Numbered from the stretch's first letter, positions 33,721 through 43,019 are shown. The stretch is DNA of 64,000 nt from Curtobacterium sp. BH-2-1-1 (GCF_001806325.1 NZ_CP017580.1:2542001-2606000); one strand, 5' to 3'. Translations and numbers: made by a program. Notes: generated by a model not told the origin, from the sequence alone.

Positions 33721-35178
33721 GTGAGCAGCACGACGAACGGGGCGATCAAGAGCCTGGTCCCCGCCAGGATGGACAGACTGCCGTGGACACGGTTCCACTG
33801 GAGTGTCGTGGTGGGACTCGGTGTCTCGTGGGTCCTCGACGGCCTCGAGATCCAGATCGTGTCGAACGCCGGGTTCCAGGCCGACCTGGACCTGTCGACG
33901 CAGCAGGTGACCTCGCTCGGCACCATCTACCTCGTCGGGCAGGTCGTCGGCGCGATCGTCTTCGGTCGGATGTCCGACCGGCTGGGTCGTCGGAAGCTCT
34001 TCATCCTCACGCTGGCCATCTACCTGATCGGCTCCGGCATCGCGGGGCTCGCGCAGGACTTCTGGTTCCTCGCGGCCTTCCGGTTCGTCGCCGGGCTCGG
34101 CATCGGCGGCGAGTACGCCGCGATCAACTCGGCGATCGACGAGCTCATCCCCGCGAAGTACCGCGGGCACGTCGACATCGCGATCAACGGCACCTACTGG
34201 GGCGGCGCGGCACTCGGCGCGTTCGCGAACATCTACCTGCTCGACACGGCCAACTTCGCCGAGAACATCGGCTGGCGCATCGGCTTCTTCCTCGGCCCGG
34301 TGCTCGGCATCGCGATCATCTTCCTGCGGCGGCACATCCCGGAGAGTCCGCGGTGGCTCATGACGCACGGACGCGAAGAGGAAGCCGAGGCGACGGTCAC
34401 GCAGATCGAGGAGTCGGTCGAGAAGTCCACCGGGCACCGGCTGCCGGAGGTCGACGAGTCCAAGGCGATGACCGTCACGCCGACGGAGAACGTGAAGTTC
34501 CGGACGATCGTGAAGGTGCTGTTCCGGCAGTACCCGACCCGGACCCTGGTCGGCGCGACCATGATGATCACGCAGGCGTTCCTCTACAACGCGATCTTCT
34601 TCACCTACGCCCTGGTGCTCACGAACTTCTTCGGCCTGAAGACCGCCGAGACGAGCGTGTACTTCTTCCCGTTCGCGATCGGCAACCTGCTCGGGCCGAT
34701 CATCCTCGGTCGGTTCTTCGACACCTGGGGTCGTCGGCAGATGATCTTCTCGACGTACCTGGTGTCCGGGCTCGTGCTCGCCACCTCGGCGTTCCTGTTC
34801 CAGGCCGACGCGATCACCGCTCCGGTGCAGGTCGTCTTCTGGTGCATCTCGTTCTTCTTCGCCTCGGCGGGTGCGTCCAGCGCCTACCTGACCGTGAGCG
34901 AGATCTTCCCGCTCGAGCTCCGGTCGCAGGCGATCTCGTACTTCTTCGCGCTGGCGCAGATCTTCGGTGCCGTCGCGCCGCTCATCTACGGGGCACTCAT
35001 CGGCGACGGGTCGTCCCGCGAGCCGCTGTTCTGGGGGTACCTGCTCGGGTCCGCGGTGATGATCGCGGGCGGTGTCGTGGCGCTGATCTTCGGCGTCGAC
35101 GCGGCCCGGAAGGGGCTCGAGGACGTCACACAACCCCTGTCGGTCCTGACCAAGGAGGCGGACGCGGCGCGGAAGTAG
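33721..35178 (+). CDS. MFS transporter (sugar/metabolite porter type)
   Basis: A 485-residue twelve-helix transporter. GRMSDRLGRRKLFI and RFFDTWGRRQMIF are the paired loop 2-3 and 8-9 signatures, and RFVAGLGIGGEYAAINSAIDE and PESPRWLMTHGREEEAEA match the sugar porter/organic acid group. GTG 33721 is chosen as the first start before the conserved body; the sequence further upstream is palindrome. Substrate unknown. A GntR gene follows. Confidence 0.88.
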   Translation: MSSTTNGAIKSLVPARMDRLPWTRFHWSVVVGLGVSWVLDGLEIQIVSNAGFQADLDLSTQQVTSLGTIYLVGQVVGAIVFGRMSDRLGRRKLFILTLAIYLIGSGIAGLAQDFWFLAAFRFVAGLGIGGEYAAINSAIDELIPAKYRGHVDIAINGTYWGGAALGAFANIYLLDTANFAENIGWRIGFFLGPVLGIAIIFLRRHIPESPRWLMTHGREEEAEATVTQIEESVEKSTGHRLPEVDESKAMTVTPTENVKFRTIVKVLFRQYPTRTLVGATMMITQAFLYNAIFFTYALVLTNFFGLKTAETSVYFFPFAIGNLLGPIILGRFFDTWGRRQMIFSTYLVSGLVLATSAFLFQADAITAPVQVVFWCISFFFASAGASSAYLTVSEIFPLELRSQAISYFFALAQIFGAVAPLIYGALIGDGSSREPLFWGYLLGSAVMIAGGVVALIFGVDAARKGLEDVTQPLSVLTKEADAARK

Positions 35179-35179
35179 T

Positions 35180-35195
35180 ATTCCGTATGCGGAGT
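35180..35195. promoter_or_regulatory. Palindromic operator-like site
   Basis: ATTCCGTATGCGGAGT is a near-palindrome (ATTCCG/CGGAGT) directly after the transporter stop, 133 bp upstream of the GntR gene. Such TTCCG-N4-CGGAA patterns occur in actinobacterial regulator sites. Assigning it to the GntR protein is inference. Confidence 0.4.
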
Positions 35196-35327
35196 GTTTA
35201 GCGCCGCGCTCCGGGGTCTGTCATCGTCCTCGCATGGCAGTCCTCCACAGCACGACAGTGTCCTGCACGGTCCACGGGCCGACCACTCGCGAAGCCGGCG
35301 GCGTGGGCCGTGCGTGATCCTGGCGGC

Positions 35328-36002
35328 ATGGAGCGAGCACAGCACCGGCCGGGTCGCGACGACGACGACCCGCACGGCATCCGACGCAGTCTGCTGCGGG
35401 ACGCGGTCTTCGCGCGGCTGCTCGACAACGTGCTGCGCGGGGTCTACCGCCGTGGCCAGCGGATCCGGCTCGACACGATCGCGGCGGACATGCGGGTGTC
35501 CCGGACCCCGGTGCGCGAAGCGCTCGTGCCGCTCGAGAACCTGCGGCTCGTCTCGGTGCAGCGGTACGTCGGGGTGGTCGTCGCGCACTGGACCGTCGAC
35601 CACATGATCGAGCGGATCCGGATCGCGCGGACGATGATCACCGAGCCCTCGGCGGGCGCCGTGCGGTGTGCGGATCGCTTCGACGTCGCCTGGCTCCGCG
35701 AGTGCATGACCGAGGGCGGGGTGTTCGTCGAGCTCGGTTCGTGGTGGCTCCGCCGGAGCGGTGCGGCCGTCAGCGCCGACTGGCTCCTGTCGCAGCGTGC
35801 CGTGCTCGACGCGTTCTTCACGGACGACGTGGCGCTGGCGAACGGGATCGACGCCGTGGTCGCTCGTCGGGAACGCCGGAAGATCGCCGAACGCGCGACC
35901 ACCGCGGCCGAGCGGGACGCGCTCGACGAGTGCGCGGTGGCGCTGGTCGAGCTCGCCGATGCCCTGATCGGCCTGCCCGAACGGTTCCGGGCGGCCGCCT
36001 GA
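35328..36002 (+). CDS. GntR-family transcriptional regulator
   Basis: A 224-residue protein. The winged helix at about residues 25-80 includes RIRLDTIAADMRVSRTPVREALVPLENLRLV, the GntR signature. The C-terminal domain is helical, with only weak likeness to FadR/VanR ligand domains (WTVDHMIERIRIARTMI). ATG 35328 is used; a GTG at 35310 is possible. The preceding transporter is the natural target candidate. Confidence 0.87.
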   Translation: MERAQHRPGRDDDDPHGIRRSLLRDAVFARLLDNVLRGVYRRGQRIRLDTIAADMRVSRTPVREALVPLENLRLVSVQRYVGVVVAHWTVDHMIERIRIARTMITEPSAGAVRCADRFDVAWLRECMTEGGVFVELGSWWLRRSGAAVSADWLLSQRAVLDAFFTDDVALANGIDAVVARRERRKIAERATTAAERDALDECAVALVELADALIGLPERFRAAA

Positions 36003-36197
36003 GCACTCACCGCGGATTCCGGGGCTGCTCGCACTGAATCGACAGGCGGGCGCATGGCAGGGTGGTCCGGTTGCCGTCCCCGCGGCACCGGGACCGACCG
36101 GGCCAGCGCGGGACCCCACGGTGCCCGACAGGGAGGGCACTGCCCGCGTGCTCGTCCGCTCGAGCACGCACCGTGTCCGCACACGACAGGAGTGCCC

Positions 36198-37730
36198 GTG
36201 AACGACGTCCGCGACCGATCCCACCGGCTGAACCGAGCGACCGGGATCGCACGGCACGGACGTCTCCGGCACCGCAACCCCGTCGGCACCGCGATGAAGG
36301 TGCTCTCCGGCGTGGCCGCGGTCGCCCTCGTGAGCACGGCGTCGGTCGCCGCGATCGCCGCCAAGCAGGTCACCGACGACTTCGGCGACGGCGTCGCGAT
36401 CCAGGGGCAGCCAGCGCAGCCGGCGAAGGGACCGGCAGCGCTGAATTCGTACCAGGGCGGTTTCAACATGCTCGTCGTCGGCACGGACAACGACCCCGAG
36501 CAGGGCACGGCGTACGGCGAACGCGACGCCACGTTGAACGACGTCAACATCCTGCTGCACGTCTCGGCCGACCACACCAACGCCACCGCGGTGAGCATCC
36601 CGCGCGACCTCGTCACGCCGATCCCTGCGTGCCGCAAGCAGGACGGCTCCGGGACGACCCCCGCCATGGCCGCGCAGCCGATCAACAGCGCGTGGGGCGA
36701 GGGCGGGCTGAACTGCGTCGTGCAGACCGTGCAGGGGCTGACCGGCCTCGACGTGCAGTACTCGGCGGCGGTGTCGTTCCAGGGCGTCATCGAGATGTCG
36801 AACGCGATCGGCGGTGTGCCGGTGTGCGTCGCGCAGCCGATCCACGACCGCTACACGGGGCTCGACCTGCCGCAGGGCACCTCGACGTTGCAGGGTGACC
36901 AGGCGCTGGCGTTCCTCCGCTCCCGGCACGGTGTGGGAGACGGCTCGGACCTCGGGCGGATCTCCAGCCAGCAGGCCTTCCTGTCCTCGCTGCTCCGCAC
37001 GGTGAAGTCGAACGACACCCTCACCTCGCCGCCCACCCTGTACAAGCTGGCCCGGGCAGCGGCCTCGAACATGCAGCTGTCGCAGAGCCTCAACGACGCC
37101 GGCACGATGGTGGAGATGGGGCGGGCGCTCCAGGACCTCCCGCTCGCGCAGGTCAACTTCGTGCAGTACCCGGGGACGACCGGTGGCACGGGGGTGTACT
37201 CGGGGAAGGTGCAGCCGTCGGCGGAGCTCGCGGCGCAGTTGTTCGCGAAGATCCGGGCGGACCAGTCGTTCTCGCTCGGCGCGGACAGCACCGGGATCGG
37301 GGCGGAGCGCGCGGCGGGCGCGGGGTCTGCCGCGGGGGCGTCGACCGCGGGATCCGCTGCGGGGTCCGCTGCGGGAGCCTCTGCGGGCACGGCCGCGGGC
37401 GCGGGGTCGGCTTCGGGTGCCGGCGGCTCGGCTGCCCGCGCGGGGTCGGCTTCGGCTGCCGGCTCAGCTGCCGGCGCGGGCGCGGCCGCCGGCGCGGGAT
37501 CGGGCGCGGGGACGGGTGCCGGTGCGAGCGGCGCGGGCGCGGCTGCCGGTTCGGGTGCGGACCTCGGTACGGATGGTGCGAGCGCAGGTGCAGCCGGTGC
37601 CGCTGCCGCTGCCGGCGGAGCCTCGGCGCCCGCGAGCAGCCCCGCGGCCACGGCTCCGGCCGAGACCCTCGACGGCTTGCAGGGGCAGTCCGCCGACGAG
37701 CAGACCTGCTCGAAGGCCTTCGGCTCCTGA
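36198..37730 (+). CDS. LytR-CpsA-Psr (LCP) family cell-wall protein with low-complexity tail
   Basis: A 510-residue LCP protein, which attaches wall polymers to peptidoglycan outside the membrane. One N-terminal helix (about 35-58) anchors it. The LCP domain shows FNMLVVGTDN, RDATLNDVNILL, VSIPRDL, GGVPVCVAQPI and FLRSRHGVGDGSDLGRISSQQAFL. From about residue 370 to 490 the chain is nearly all Ala, Gly and Ser, then a short end with a Cys (DEQTCSKAFGS). GTG 36198 follows AGGAG. A partner Cys lies in the PVCVAQ motif. Confidence 0.9.
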   Translation: MNDVRDRSHRLNRATGIARHGRLRHRNPVGTAMKVLSGVAAVALVSTASVAAIAAKQVTDDFGDGVAIQGQPAQPAKGPAALNSYQGGFNMLVVGTDNDPEQGTAYGERDATLNDVNILLHVSADHTNATAVSIPRDLVTPIPACRKQDGSGTTPAMAAQPINSAWGEGGLNCVVQTVQGLTGLDVQYSAAVSFQGVIEMSNAIGGVPVCVAQPIHDRYTGLDLPQGTSTLQGDQALAFLRSRHGVGDGSDLGRISSQQAFLSSLLRTVKSNDTLTSPPTLYKLARAAASNMQLSQSLNDAGTMVEMGRALQDLPLAQVNFVQYPGTTGGTGVYSGKVQPSAELAAQLFAKIRADQSFSLGADSTGIGAERAAGAGSAAGASTAGSAAGSAAGASAGTAAGAGSASGAGGSAARAGSASAAGSAAGAGAAAGAGSGAGTGAGASGAGAAAGSGADLGTDGASAGAAGAAAAAGGASAPASSPAATAPAETLDGLQGQSADEQTCSKAFGS

Positions 37731-38144
37731 CCCCCGTCCCCGAGGTTTCGCGCCCACCGACACTCCACGCGCTCCCCGGCCCGTGAGATGTCGCCCAGCG
37801 CGAAGAACCGCCCGCGAATCCAGCGCACCCAGCGCACCCGAACCACCGAGAGCGGGGGCGCGGTGGTGGGCCGCGCCCCCTGGTCACTCCTCGGTCTGAG
37901 CCTCGCGCGATCGGGCGCGCGTCGGGCTCGCCGCCCAGGAGCGACATCGGTGCTGTGTCGCGGCGACGGGGTGAGACCCCGGAATGTGATGGCCGCGCCT
38001 CGACGATGCTATTGACCGGGGTACGGGTGGACAACCCTCGACTGTCCCCACTTCGGGGGACCCTGCCGTGCGCTCGACGCAGGGTCGGTGTCGAGACAGT
38101 GCTCGACCTCCTGTATGGTGGTGGGAGCGCTCGCGAGAGTGCTT
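37731..38144. other. 414-bp gap with no gene
   Basis: No reading frame with coding character, no long palindrome. TATGGT at about 38114-38119 is a possible -10 for the tRNA. Short repeats of AGCGCACCC occur near 37830. Nothing else is supported. Confidence 0.5.
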
Positions 38145-38234
38145 GGAGACGTCGCATAGTCCGGCCGAGTGCACCACCCTGCTAAGGTGGAGTCCCCTTT
38201 GAGGGGACCGAGGGTTCAAATCCCTCCGTCTCCG
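38145..38234 (+). tRNA. tRNA-Ser(GCU)
   Basis: Acceptor GGAGACG (38145-38151) pairs with CGTCTCC (38227-38233), discriminator G 38234. The anticodon stem CCACC/GGTGG encloses CTGCTAA with anticodon GCT. A long variable arm (GTCCCCTTTGAGGGGAC) marks a serine tRNA. CCA is not encoded. The T-arm is GGGTTCAAATCCC. Confidence 0.96.
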
Positions 38235-38240
38235 CGGCAC

Positions 38241-38274
38241 ACGAAACCCCGGTCCTCCAGGACCGGGGTTTCGT
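38241..38274 (+). terminator. Terminator of tRNA-Ser(GCU)
   Basis: Perfect 16-bp stem (ACGAAACCCCGGTCCT and complement) with a 2-nt loop, 6 bp after the tRNA. Confidence 0.85.
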
Positions 38275-38331
38275 CGTTCCCGAGGAACACCGGGAGCGCC
38301 GGGCGCATCGAGTGCGCGGCGCGACCACCGC

Positions 38332-38375
38332 CGGACGGGAGGCACGGTGCCAGCCCGCACCGCGCCTCCCGTCCG
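38332..38375. repeat. Family-1 dispersed palindrome, copy 6
   Basis: Arms 38332-38350 and 38357-38375 match at 18 of 19 positions with a 6-nt loop; one arm has GGCACGG where others have GGCGCGG. It lies between the tRNA terminator and the MFS gene. Confidence 0.88.
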
Positions 38376-38403
38376 TGCGTACGCGCCGTGACTGCCGCGC
38401 ATC

Positions 38404-38458
38404 TCGTGAGCAGAAATGGTCGGGTGCGCGCACATGACCCGACCATTTCTGCTCACGA
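38404..38458. repeat. Perfect 22-bp inverted repeat
   Basis: Arms 38404-38425 and 38437-38458 match perfectly around an 11-nt loop. The core AGCAGAAATGGTCGGGT is AT-richer than its surroundings. It lies 31 bp past the 3' end of the convergent MFS gene and could terminate it. Confidence 0.93.
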
Positions 38459-38489
38459 AACCTCGCGGAGCGCCGCCCGCGCCCGCGCG

Positions 38490-39683
38490 TCAGACCGTCG
38501 CGACGCTGCCCGTCGGCACCGCGCCGCGCGAGCGCGCGCGCCGCGCCGTGGCCGCCGCGACGGACGTCAGCACCACGGCCGCCGCCGTGATCCCGGCCCC
38601 CGCCCAGATCGGCGAGGTGTAGCCGAGCCCCGCCGCGATCGTGAGCCCACCGATCCAGGCGCCGAGCGCGTTCCCGAGGTTGAACGCCGCGATGTTCGCC
38701 CCGCTCGCCAGGGTCGGCGCGTGGTCCGCGTACTGCATCACCCGCGTCTGCAGCGCCGGCACGGTGGCGAACCCGAACGCTCCCATGAGCACGAGCGCGA
38801 TCACGGTGAGCACGGGCGAGGCTGCGACTGCCGCGAACACGGCGAGCACCACCGTGAGGACGACGAGCACCACGAGCAGTGTGCCGTCGATCGACCGGGA
38901 CGCGAGCTTGCCGCCCGCGAAGTTGCCGACGAACAGCCCGATGCCGAACACGATGAGCAGCCACGGCACGGCGCCCGACGAGAACCCGGACACCGAGGTC
39001 AGCGTGTACGCGATGTAGGTGAAGGCACCGAACATCCCGCCGTAGCCGAGCACGGTGATGCCGAGCGAGAGCCACACCTGGCCGGAGCGGAAGGCGCCGA
39101 GCTCTCGGCGGAGCGAGGGGACCGCGGCGTCGGCCGAGCGGACGGTGGGGACGAGCAGAGCGACCCCGACGAGGGCGACGACACCGATCGCCGCGATGGT
39201 CCAGAACGTGGCGCGCCAGCCGAGCGCCTGGCCGAGGAAGGTGCCGAACGGGACGCCGAGCACGTTCGAGGCGGTGAGCCCGGTGAACATCAGGGCGACC
39301 GCGGACGCCCGCTTCTCCTTCGCGACCATGTTCGACGCGACCACCGAGCCGATGCCGAAGAACGCCCCGTGGCAGAGGGCCGCGATCACCCGGCCGAGCA
39401 TCATCACGCCGTACGCCGGCGCGAGGGCGGACAGGGTGTTGCCGATCACGAACAGCACGAGCAACCCGATGAGTACCGGCTTGCGGGGGAGCCGGGTGGT
39501 CGCGGCGGTGAGTCCGAGCGCACCGACGATGACGGCGAGGGCGTACCCGGTCACGAGCCACCCGGCCGTGGTCTCGGTCACGCCGTAGTCGGCGGCGACC
39601 TCGGGCAGGAGCCCGGTGATGACGAACTCGGTCAGGCCGATGCCGAATCCGCCGAGTGCGAGGGCGATGAGTCCCGCGGGCAT
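38490..39683 (-). CDS. MFS efflux transporter (DHA1, AraJ/NepI-like)
   Basis: A 397-residue twelve-helix transporter. IALALGGFGIGLTEFVITGLLPEVA at the N-terminus, WLVTGYALAVIVGA, and GRVIAALCHGAFFGIGSVVA are hallmarks of the AraJ/NepI/CmlA drug and nucleoside exporters. ATG 39683 follows AAGGA. It is divergent from a MarR gene that probably represses it. Confidence 0.9.
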   Translation of the reverse strand: MPAGLIALALGGFGIGLTEFVITGLLPEVAADYGVTETTAGWLVTGYALAVIVGALGLTAATTRLPRKPVLIGLLVLFVIGNTLSALAPAYGVMMLGRVIAALCHGAFFGIGSVVASNMVAKEKRASAVALMFTGLTASNVLGVPFGTFLGQALGWRATFWTIAAIGVVALVGVALLVPTVRSADAAVPSLRRELGAFRSGQVWLSLGITVLGYGGMFGAFTYIAYTLTSVSGFSSGAVPWLLIVFGIGLFVGNFAGGKLASRSIDGTLLVVLVVLTVVLAVFAAVAASPVLTVIALVLMGAFGFATVPALQTRVMQYADHAPTLASGANIAAFNLGNALGAWIGGLTIAAGLGYTSPIWAGAGITAAAVVLTSVAAATARRARSRGAVPTGSVATV

Positions 39684-39730
39684 GGATGTCCTTCCGTTGT
39701 GCGGTGCAGCTGGGCCGCGTACGCTGGTTG

Positions 39731-39771
39731 TTGCAGACGCGGGATATCGATAGTTGCACACGCGGGGTATC
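39731..39771. promoter_or_regulatory. Direct-repeat operator between MFS and MarR genes
   Basis: TTGCAGACGCGGGATATC (39731-39748) and TTGCACACGCGGGGTATC (39754-39771) agree at 16 of 18 positions, 23 bp apart, about two helical turns. They lie in the divergent gap and are good candidate sites for the MarR protein. Confidence 0.6.
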
Positions 39772-39817
39772 CGCGCAAGCAACCAATCCTGCCCGGAAGC
39801 ACACCAGGAGGCCCCTC

Positions 39818-40267
39818 ATGTCCGTCGACGACTCCTCCGTCGCCGTCCGCGCCCACGGCTGGCGCACGCTCGCGGCCCTGCACGGCCTCATCGAGACGCG
39901 GCTCGAGCGGGCGCTGCGCGCCGTCGACCTGTCGGTCGTCGAGTTCACGGTGCTCGACGCCCTCCGCCGCCAGGACGGCTTCCACATGCGCATGCAGCAG
40001 CTCGCCCGGGCGGCAGCGCTCAGCCCGAGTGCGACGACCCGGCTCGTGAACCGCCTGGAGGAGCGCGCCCTCCTCACCCGCGTGCTCTGCGCCGACGACC
40101 GCCGCGGGCTCTACACGGAGCTCACGCACGCGGGCCAACGGCTGCTCGACGAGGCCACGCCCGTGCACGCCGCCGCGCTCGAGGAAGCGCTCGCCGAGGC
40201 GCGCGAGGTCCCCGAGCTCGAGGAGCTCGCCGTCGCGGTCGACCGGCTCGAGGGTGCCACCGTCTGA
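39818..40267 (+). CDS. MarR-family transcriptional regulator
   Basis: A 149-residue MarR protein with LSVVEFTVLDALRRQDG, recognition helix ALSPSATTRLVNRLEERALL and wing CADDRRGLYTELTHAG. ATG 39818 follows AGGAGG. It is divergent from the exporter at 38490-39683, the classic regulator/efflux arrangement. Confidence 0.93.
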   Translation: MSVDDSSVAVRAHGWRTLAALHGLIETRLERALRAVDLSVVEFTVLDALRRQDGFHMRMQQLARAAALSPSATTRLVNRLEERALLTRVLCADDRRGLYTELTHAGQRLLDEATPVHAAALEEALAEAREVPELEELAVAVDRLEGATV

Positions 40268-40315
40268 GGTCCAGGAGGCGCGGCCCGACCCCGCCCCGCA
40301 CGCTACGGTGAGCGG

Positions 40316-41329
40316 GTGGTGCGGCGGACAGGACTCGTGGTCGGTTTCGCGGTCGTGGTCGCGCTGGCCCTCGGTGGCTGCGTCGGCACGCAGGGTGCCG
40401 ACGCCGACCTCGCTGTCGAGGCGTACGTCGAACCAGGTGACGGATCGGCGGCGAACGTCTCGGACGCGTCCCGTCGTGCGACGACGATCGGGATCGACGG
40501 CGTCACGGTGGCGGACGACGGTGCCGGGCTGAACGACCTGCCCGGCGGCGTGGCGGCACTCGCCCGCACGGCGCGTACCGGTGGAGCCGCACCCGAACTG
40601 CTCGTCAGCAACTTCTCCGAGTCGATCGGGGACTTCTCGCCCGAGGTCGGCACCGCGCTGCTGTCGGACGCGGGGAACCGCTCACGGGTCGCCGAGCGCC
40701 TGGCCGAACTGGCGTCCGATGCGCACATGCGCGGCGTGCAGATCGACCTCGAGTCGCTCCGGAGCCGCGACCGTGCCGGGCTCGTGGCGTTCGCCGCGAC
40801 GCTCGAGGACGCCGTGCACGAGCGGCTCGGGTCGGACGCCGAGGTGTCGATGGCGGTCATGGCCTCGACGGACGAGCGGGGCTACCGCGACCCCGGGTAC
40901 GACCTCGGCGCGCTCGCGGACCACGTCGACCGGTTCGTCCTGATGACGTACGACCAGCACGGGCCCTGGAGCGGTGCCGGCACCATCGGGTCCCTGCCGT
41001 GGGCGGAGCGGGTGGTCGACGCGGCCGAGCGCTCGGGCGTCCCGGCCGACCGGATCGACCTCGGCATCGCGGGGTACGGGTACGTGTGGGGTGGCTCGGG
41101 TGACGCACAGGTGAGCCCGGCGCGGGCGCGGGAGCTCGCGGGCGACGATGCCCGGTGGTCGGCCCGGACCGGCGAGTGGTCGGCGACGCTGGACGACGGC
41201 CGCGAGCTGCACTGGTCCGACGCGCGCTCCTACCGGGCACGGGTCGCGCTCGCCGCGGACCTCGGACTGCACGGCGTGGCACTGTGGTCCCTGAACACGC
41301 TGGAACTGCCTGGATCGGAGGCGACGTGA
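40316..41329 (+). CDS. GH18-like glycosidase lipoprotein
   Basis: A 337-residue secreted lipoprotein (signal peptide ending LALGGC, Cys 22). The barrel matches GH18/YaaH-type: HMRGVQIDLESL carries the acid Glu in a DxE context where the usual DxxDxDxE is shortened, and FVLMTYDQHGPWSGAG is the conserved substrate strand. It probably acts on peptidoglycan or a chitin-like glycan outside the cell. TACGGT at 40304-40309 is 6 nt before the GTG start. Confidence 0.82.
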   Translation: MVRRTGLVVGFAVVVALALGGCVGTQGADADLAVEAYVEPGDGSAANVSDASRRATTIGIDGVTVADDGAGLNDLPGGVAALARTARTGGAAPELLVSNFSESIGDFSPEVGTALLSDAGNRSRVAERLAELASDAHMRGVQIDLESLRSRDRAGLVAFAATLEDAVHERLGSDAEVSMAVMASTDERGYRDPGYDLGALADHVDRFVLMTYDQHGPWSGAGTIGSLPWAERVVDAAERSGVPADRIDLGIAGYGYVWGGSGDAQVSPARARELAGDDARWSARTGEWSATLDDGRELHWSDARSYRARVALAADLGLHGVALWSLNTLELPGSEAT

Positions 41330-41991
41330 AGCTCTTGCTGACCTCGGGAGGCGTCACCAACCCGACTATCCACGCCGCGCTCGTGTCGATGCTCGACAAG
41401 CCGGTCGAGGAGGCCAACGCCCTCGTCGTCCCCACGGCGCAGTGGGGGCATCCGATGTGCGGACCGGCCTCGGTCCGGGACCTCGTGGCCGGCGGTCCCG
41501 ACTCCCGCGCCTTCACCGGCCTCGGCTGGGCGTCGATCGGCGTGCTGGAGCTCACGGCGCTGCCGACGATCGAGCCCGAGCGGTGGCGGCGGTGGGTCAC
41601 GGGAGCCGACGTCCTGCTGGTCGACGGCGGGGATGCCACCTACCTCGCCCACTGGATGCGGACATCCGGGCTCGCGGACCTGCTGCCCTCGTTGCCCGAC
41701 ACGGTGTGGGTGGGCGTGAGCGCCGGCAGCATGGTCATGACGCCGCGCATCGGCGCGTCCTTCGTCGCGTGGCCGTCAGCGGTCGACGACGTGACGTTGG
41801 GAGTCGTCGACTTCTCGATCTTCCCGCACCTCGACGCGTTCCCGGAGAACACCCTCGAGAACGCCGAGCGGTGGGCGGCCGAGATCGGCGTTCCGACCGC
41901 CTACGCCATCGACGAGCAGACCGCCGTGGCGGTCGACGGTGGCTCGGTCCGGGTCGTCTCCGAGGGGCGCTGGGTGCAGCTCGCGCCGTGA
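41326..41991 (+). CDS. Peptidase S51 (dipeptidase E)-like protein
   Basis: A 221-residue cytoplasmic serine peptidase-fold protein. VDGGDATYLAHWM and WVGVSAGSMVMTPRIG hold the nucleophile elbow (Ser in GVSAGS), and FPHLDAFPENT the region expected for the His. It could cleave Asp-X dipeptides. GTG 41326 overlaps the glycosidase stop by GTGA, so it is coupled to it. Confidence 0.83.
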   Translation: MKLLLTSGGVTNPTIHAALVSMLDKPVEEANALVVPTAQWGHPMCGPASVRDLVAGGPDSRAFTGLGWASIGVLELTALPTIEPERWRRWVTGADVLLVDGGDATYLAHWMRTSGLADLLPSLPDTVWVGVSAGSMVMTPRIGASFVAWPSAVDDVTLGVVDFSIFPHLDAFPENTLENAERWAAEIGVPTAYAIDEQTAVAVDGGSVRVVSEGRWVQLAP

Positions 41992-42020
41992 CGGGATCGG
42001 CACCGACCGGCGGACGCCGG

Positions 42021-43019
42021 TCAGCGGGCGCGCGGGGGAGCGGTCGTCGACCGGACGACGAGCGACGGCGGCACGAGGACCCGGGTCGGCTCCGGCCGCT
42101 CGGCCGCACCGATCAGCTCGACGAGCCGGTCCGCCGCGAGTCGCCCGACCTCGTCGTTGTGCGGGTCCACCGTCGTCAGGCGCAGCAGGGGTGACGCGGC
42201 GAGCGGGGTCTCGTCGTTGCCCATGACCGACACGTCCTGCGGTACCCGGAGCCCGGCCTCGTGCACGGCGGCGATCGCGCCCATCGCCATGACGTCGTTC
42301 GCCGCGAACACCGCGGTCAGGTCCGGGTGGTCCTCCAGTGCGCGGACGGTGCCGCGGTAGCCGGTCTGCTCCGAGGTCGGTCCGTCGCTGTACACCAGTG
42401 GCTCGATGCCGGAGGCGACCATCCGGGCGACGGTGGCCTCGCGGCGGACGGCAGCCGGGCCTCCTGAGCCGGTGACGTGGGCGATGCGGCGGTGACCCAG
42501 GCCGACCAAGTGATCCGCGGCCAGGCGTCCGCCGGCGGCTTCGTCGGAGGCGACGACGTCGAGTCCTCCCGGGACGTCGGCGCGTGCGCCGGCGATGACG
42601 ACCGGGGTGTCCGCGGGGACCACGAGGTCGGGGAAGCCCTCGGCGGCGAGCACGACGCCGTCGACCCGGAGCGAGACGAGGTCGTCGAACGGGGAGGAGT
42701 CGAGGTGGGCGTTCGCGCGGGTGTCCGCGAGCGTGAGGCGCAGGCCGTGCGGGGAGAGCGCGTCACGGATGCCGTCGAGCATCGGGACGTACCAAGGGTT
42801 CCGGAAGTCGTCGACGACGACGCCGATCGTGCGCGTCCGCGTGCCGGCGAGGATCGCGGCGGCACGGTTGGGGCGGTAGCCGAGCTCGGCGGCCGCGGCG
42901 AGGACGGCTGCCCGGCGGGTGTCGGAGACGCCGGGGTCGTCGCGCATCACCATCGAGACGAGCGACTTCGAGACCCCGGCACGGGTCGCGACGTCGATGA
43001 TCGTCGGTGGTCGGGACAC
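42021..43019 (-). CDS. LacI-family regulator
   Basis: A 332-residue LacI protein. PTIIDVATRAGVSKSLVSMVMR is the helix-turn-helix, GYRPNRAAAILAGTR the hinge, and the effector domain ends VGRLAADRLVELI. It is divergent from the dehydrogenase/isomerase operon and very likely binds the 18-bp palindrome at 43070-43087 in the shared gap. Confidence 0.93.
   Translation of the reverse strand: MSRPPTIIDVATRAGVSKSLVSMVMRDDPGVSDTRRAAVLAAAAELGYRPNRAAAILAGTRTRTIGVVVDDFRNPWYVPMLDGIRDALSPHGLRLTLADTRANAHLDSSPFDDLVSLRVDGVVLAAEGFPDLVVPADTPVVIAGARADVPGGLDVVASDEAAGGRLAADHLVGLGHRRIAHVTGSGGPAAVRREATVARMVASGIEPLVYSDGPTSEQTGYRGTVRALEDHPDLTAVFAANDVMAMGAIAAVHEAGLRVPQDVSVMGNDETPLAASPLLRLTTVDPHNDEVGRLAADRLVELIGAAERPEPTRVLVPPSLVVRSTTAPPRAR

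Noticed and set aside
37731..38144. Integration site or SRP RNA beside tRNA-Ser(GCU)
   Set aside because: No duplicated tRNA end, integrase or SRP-like helix was found.
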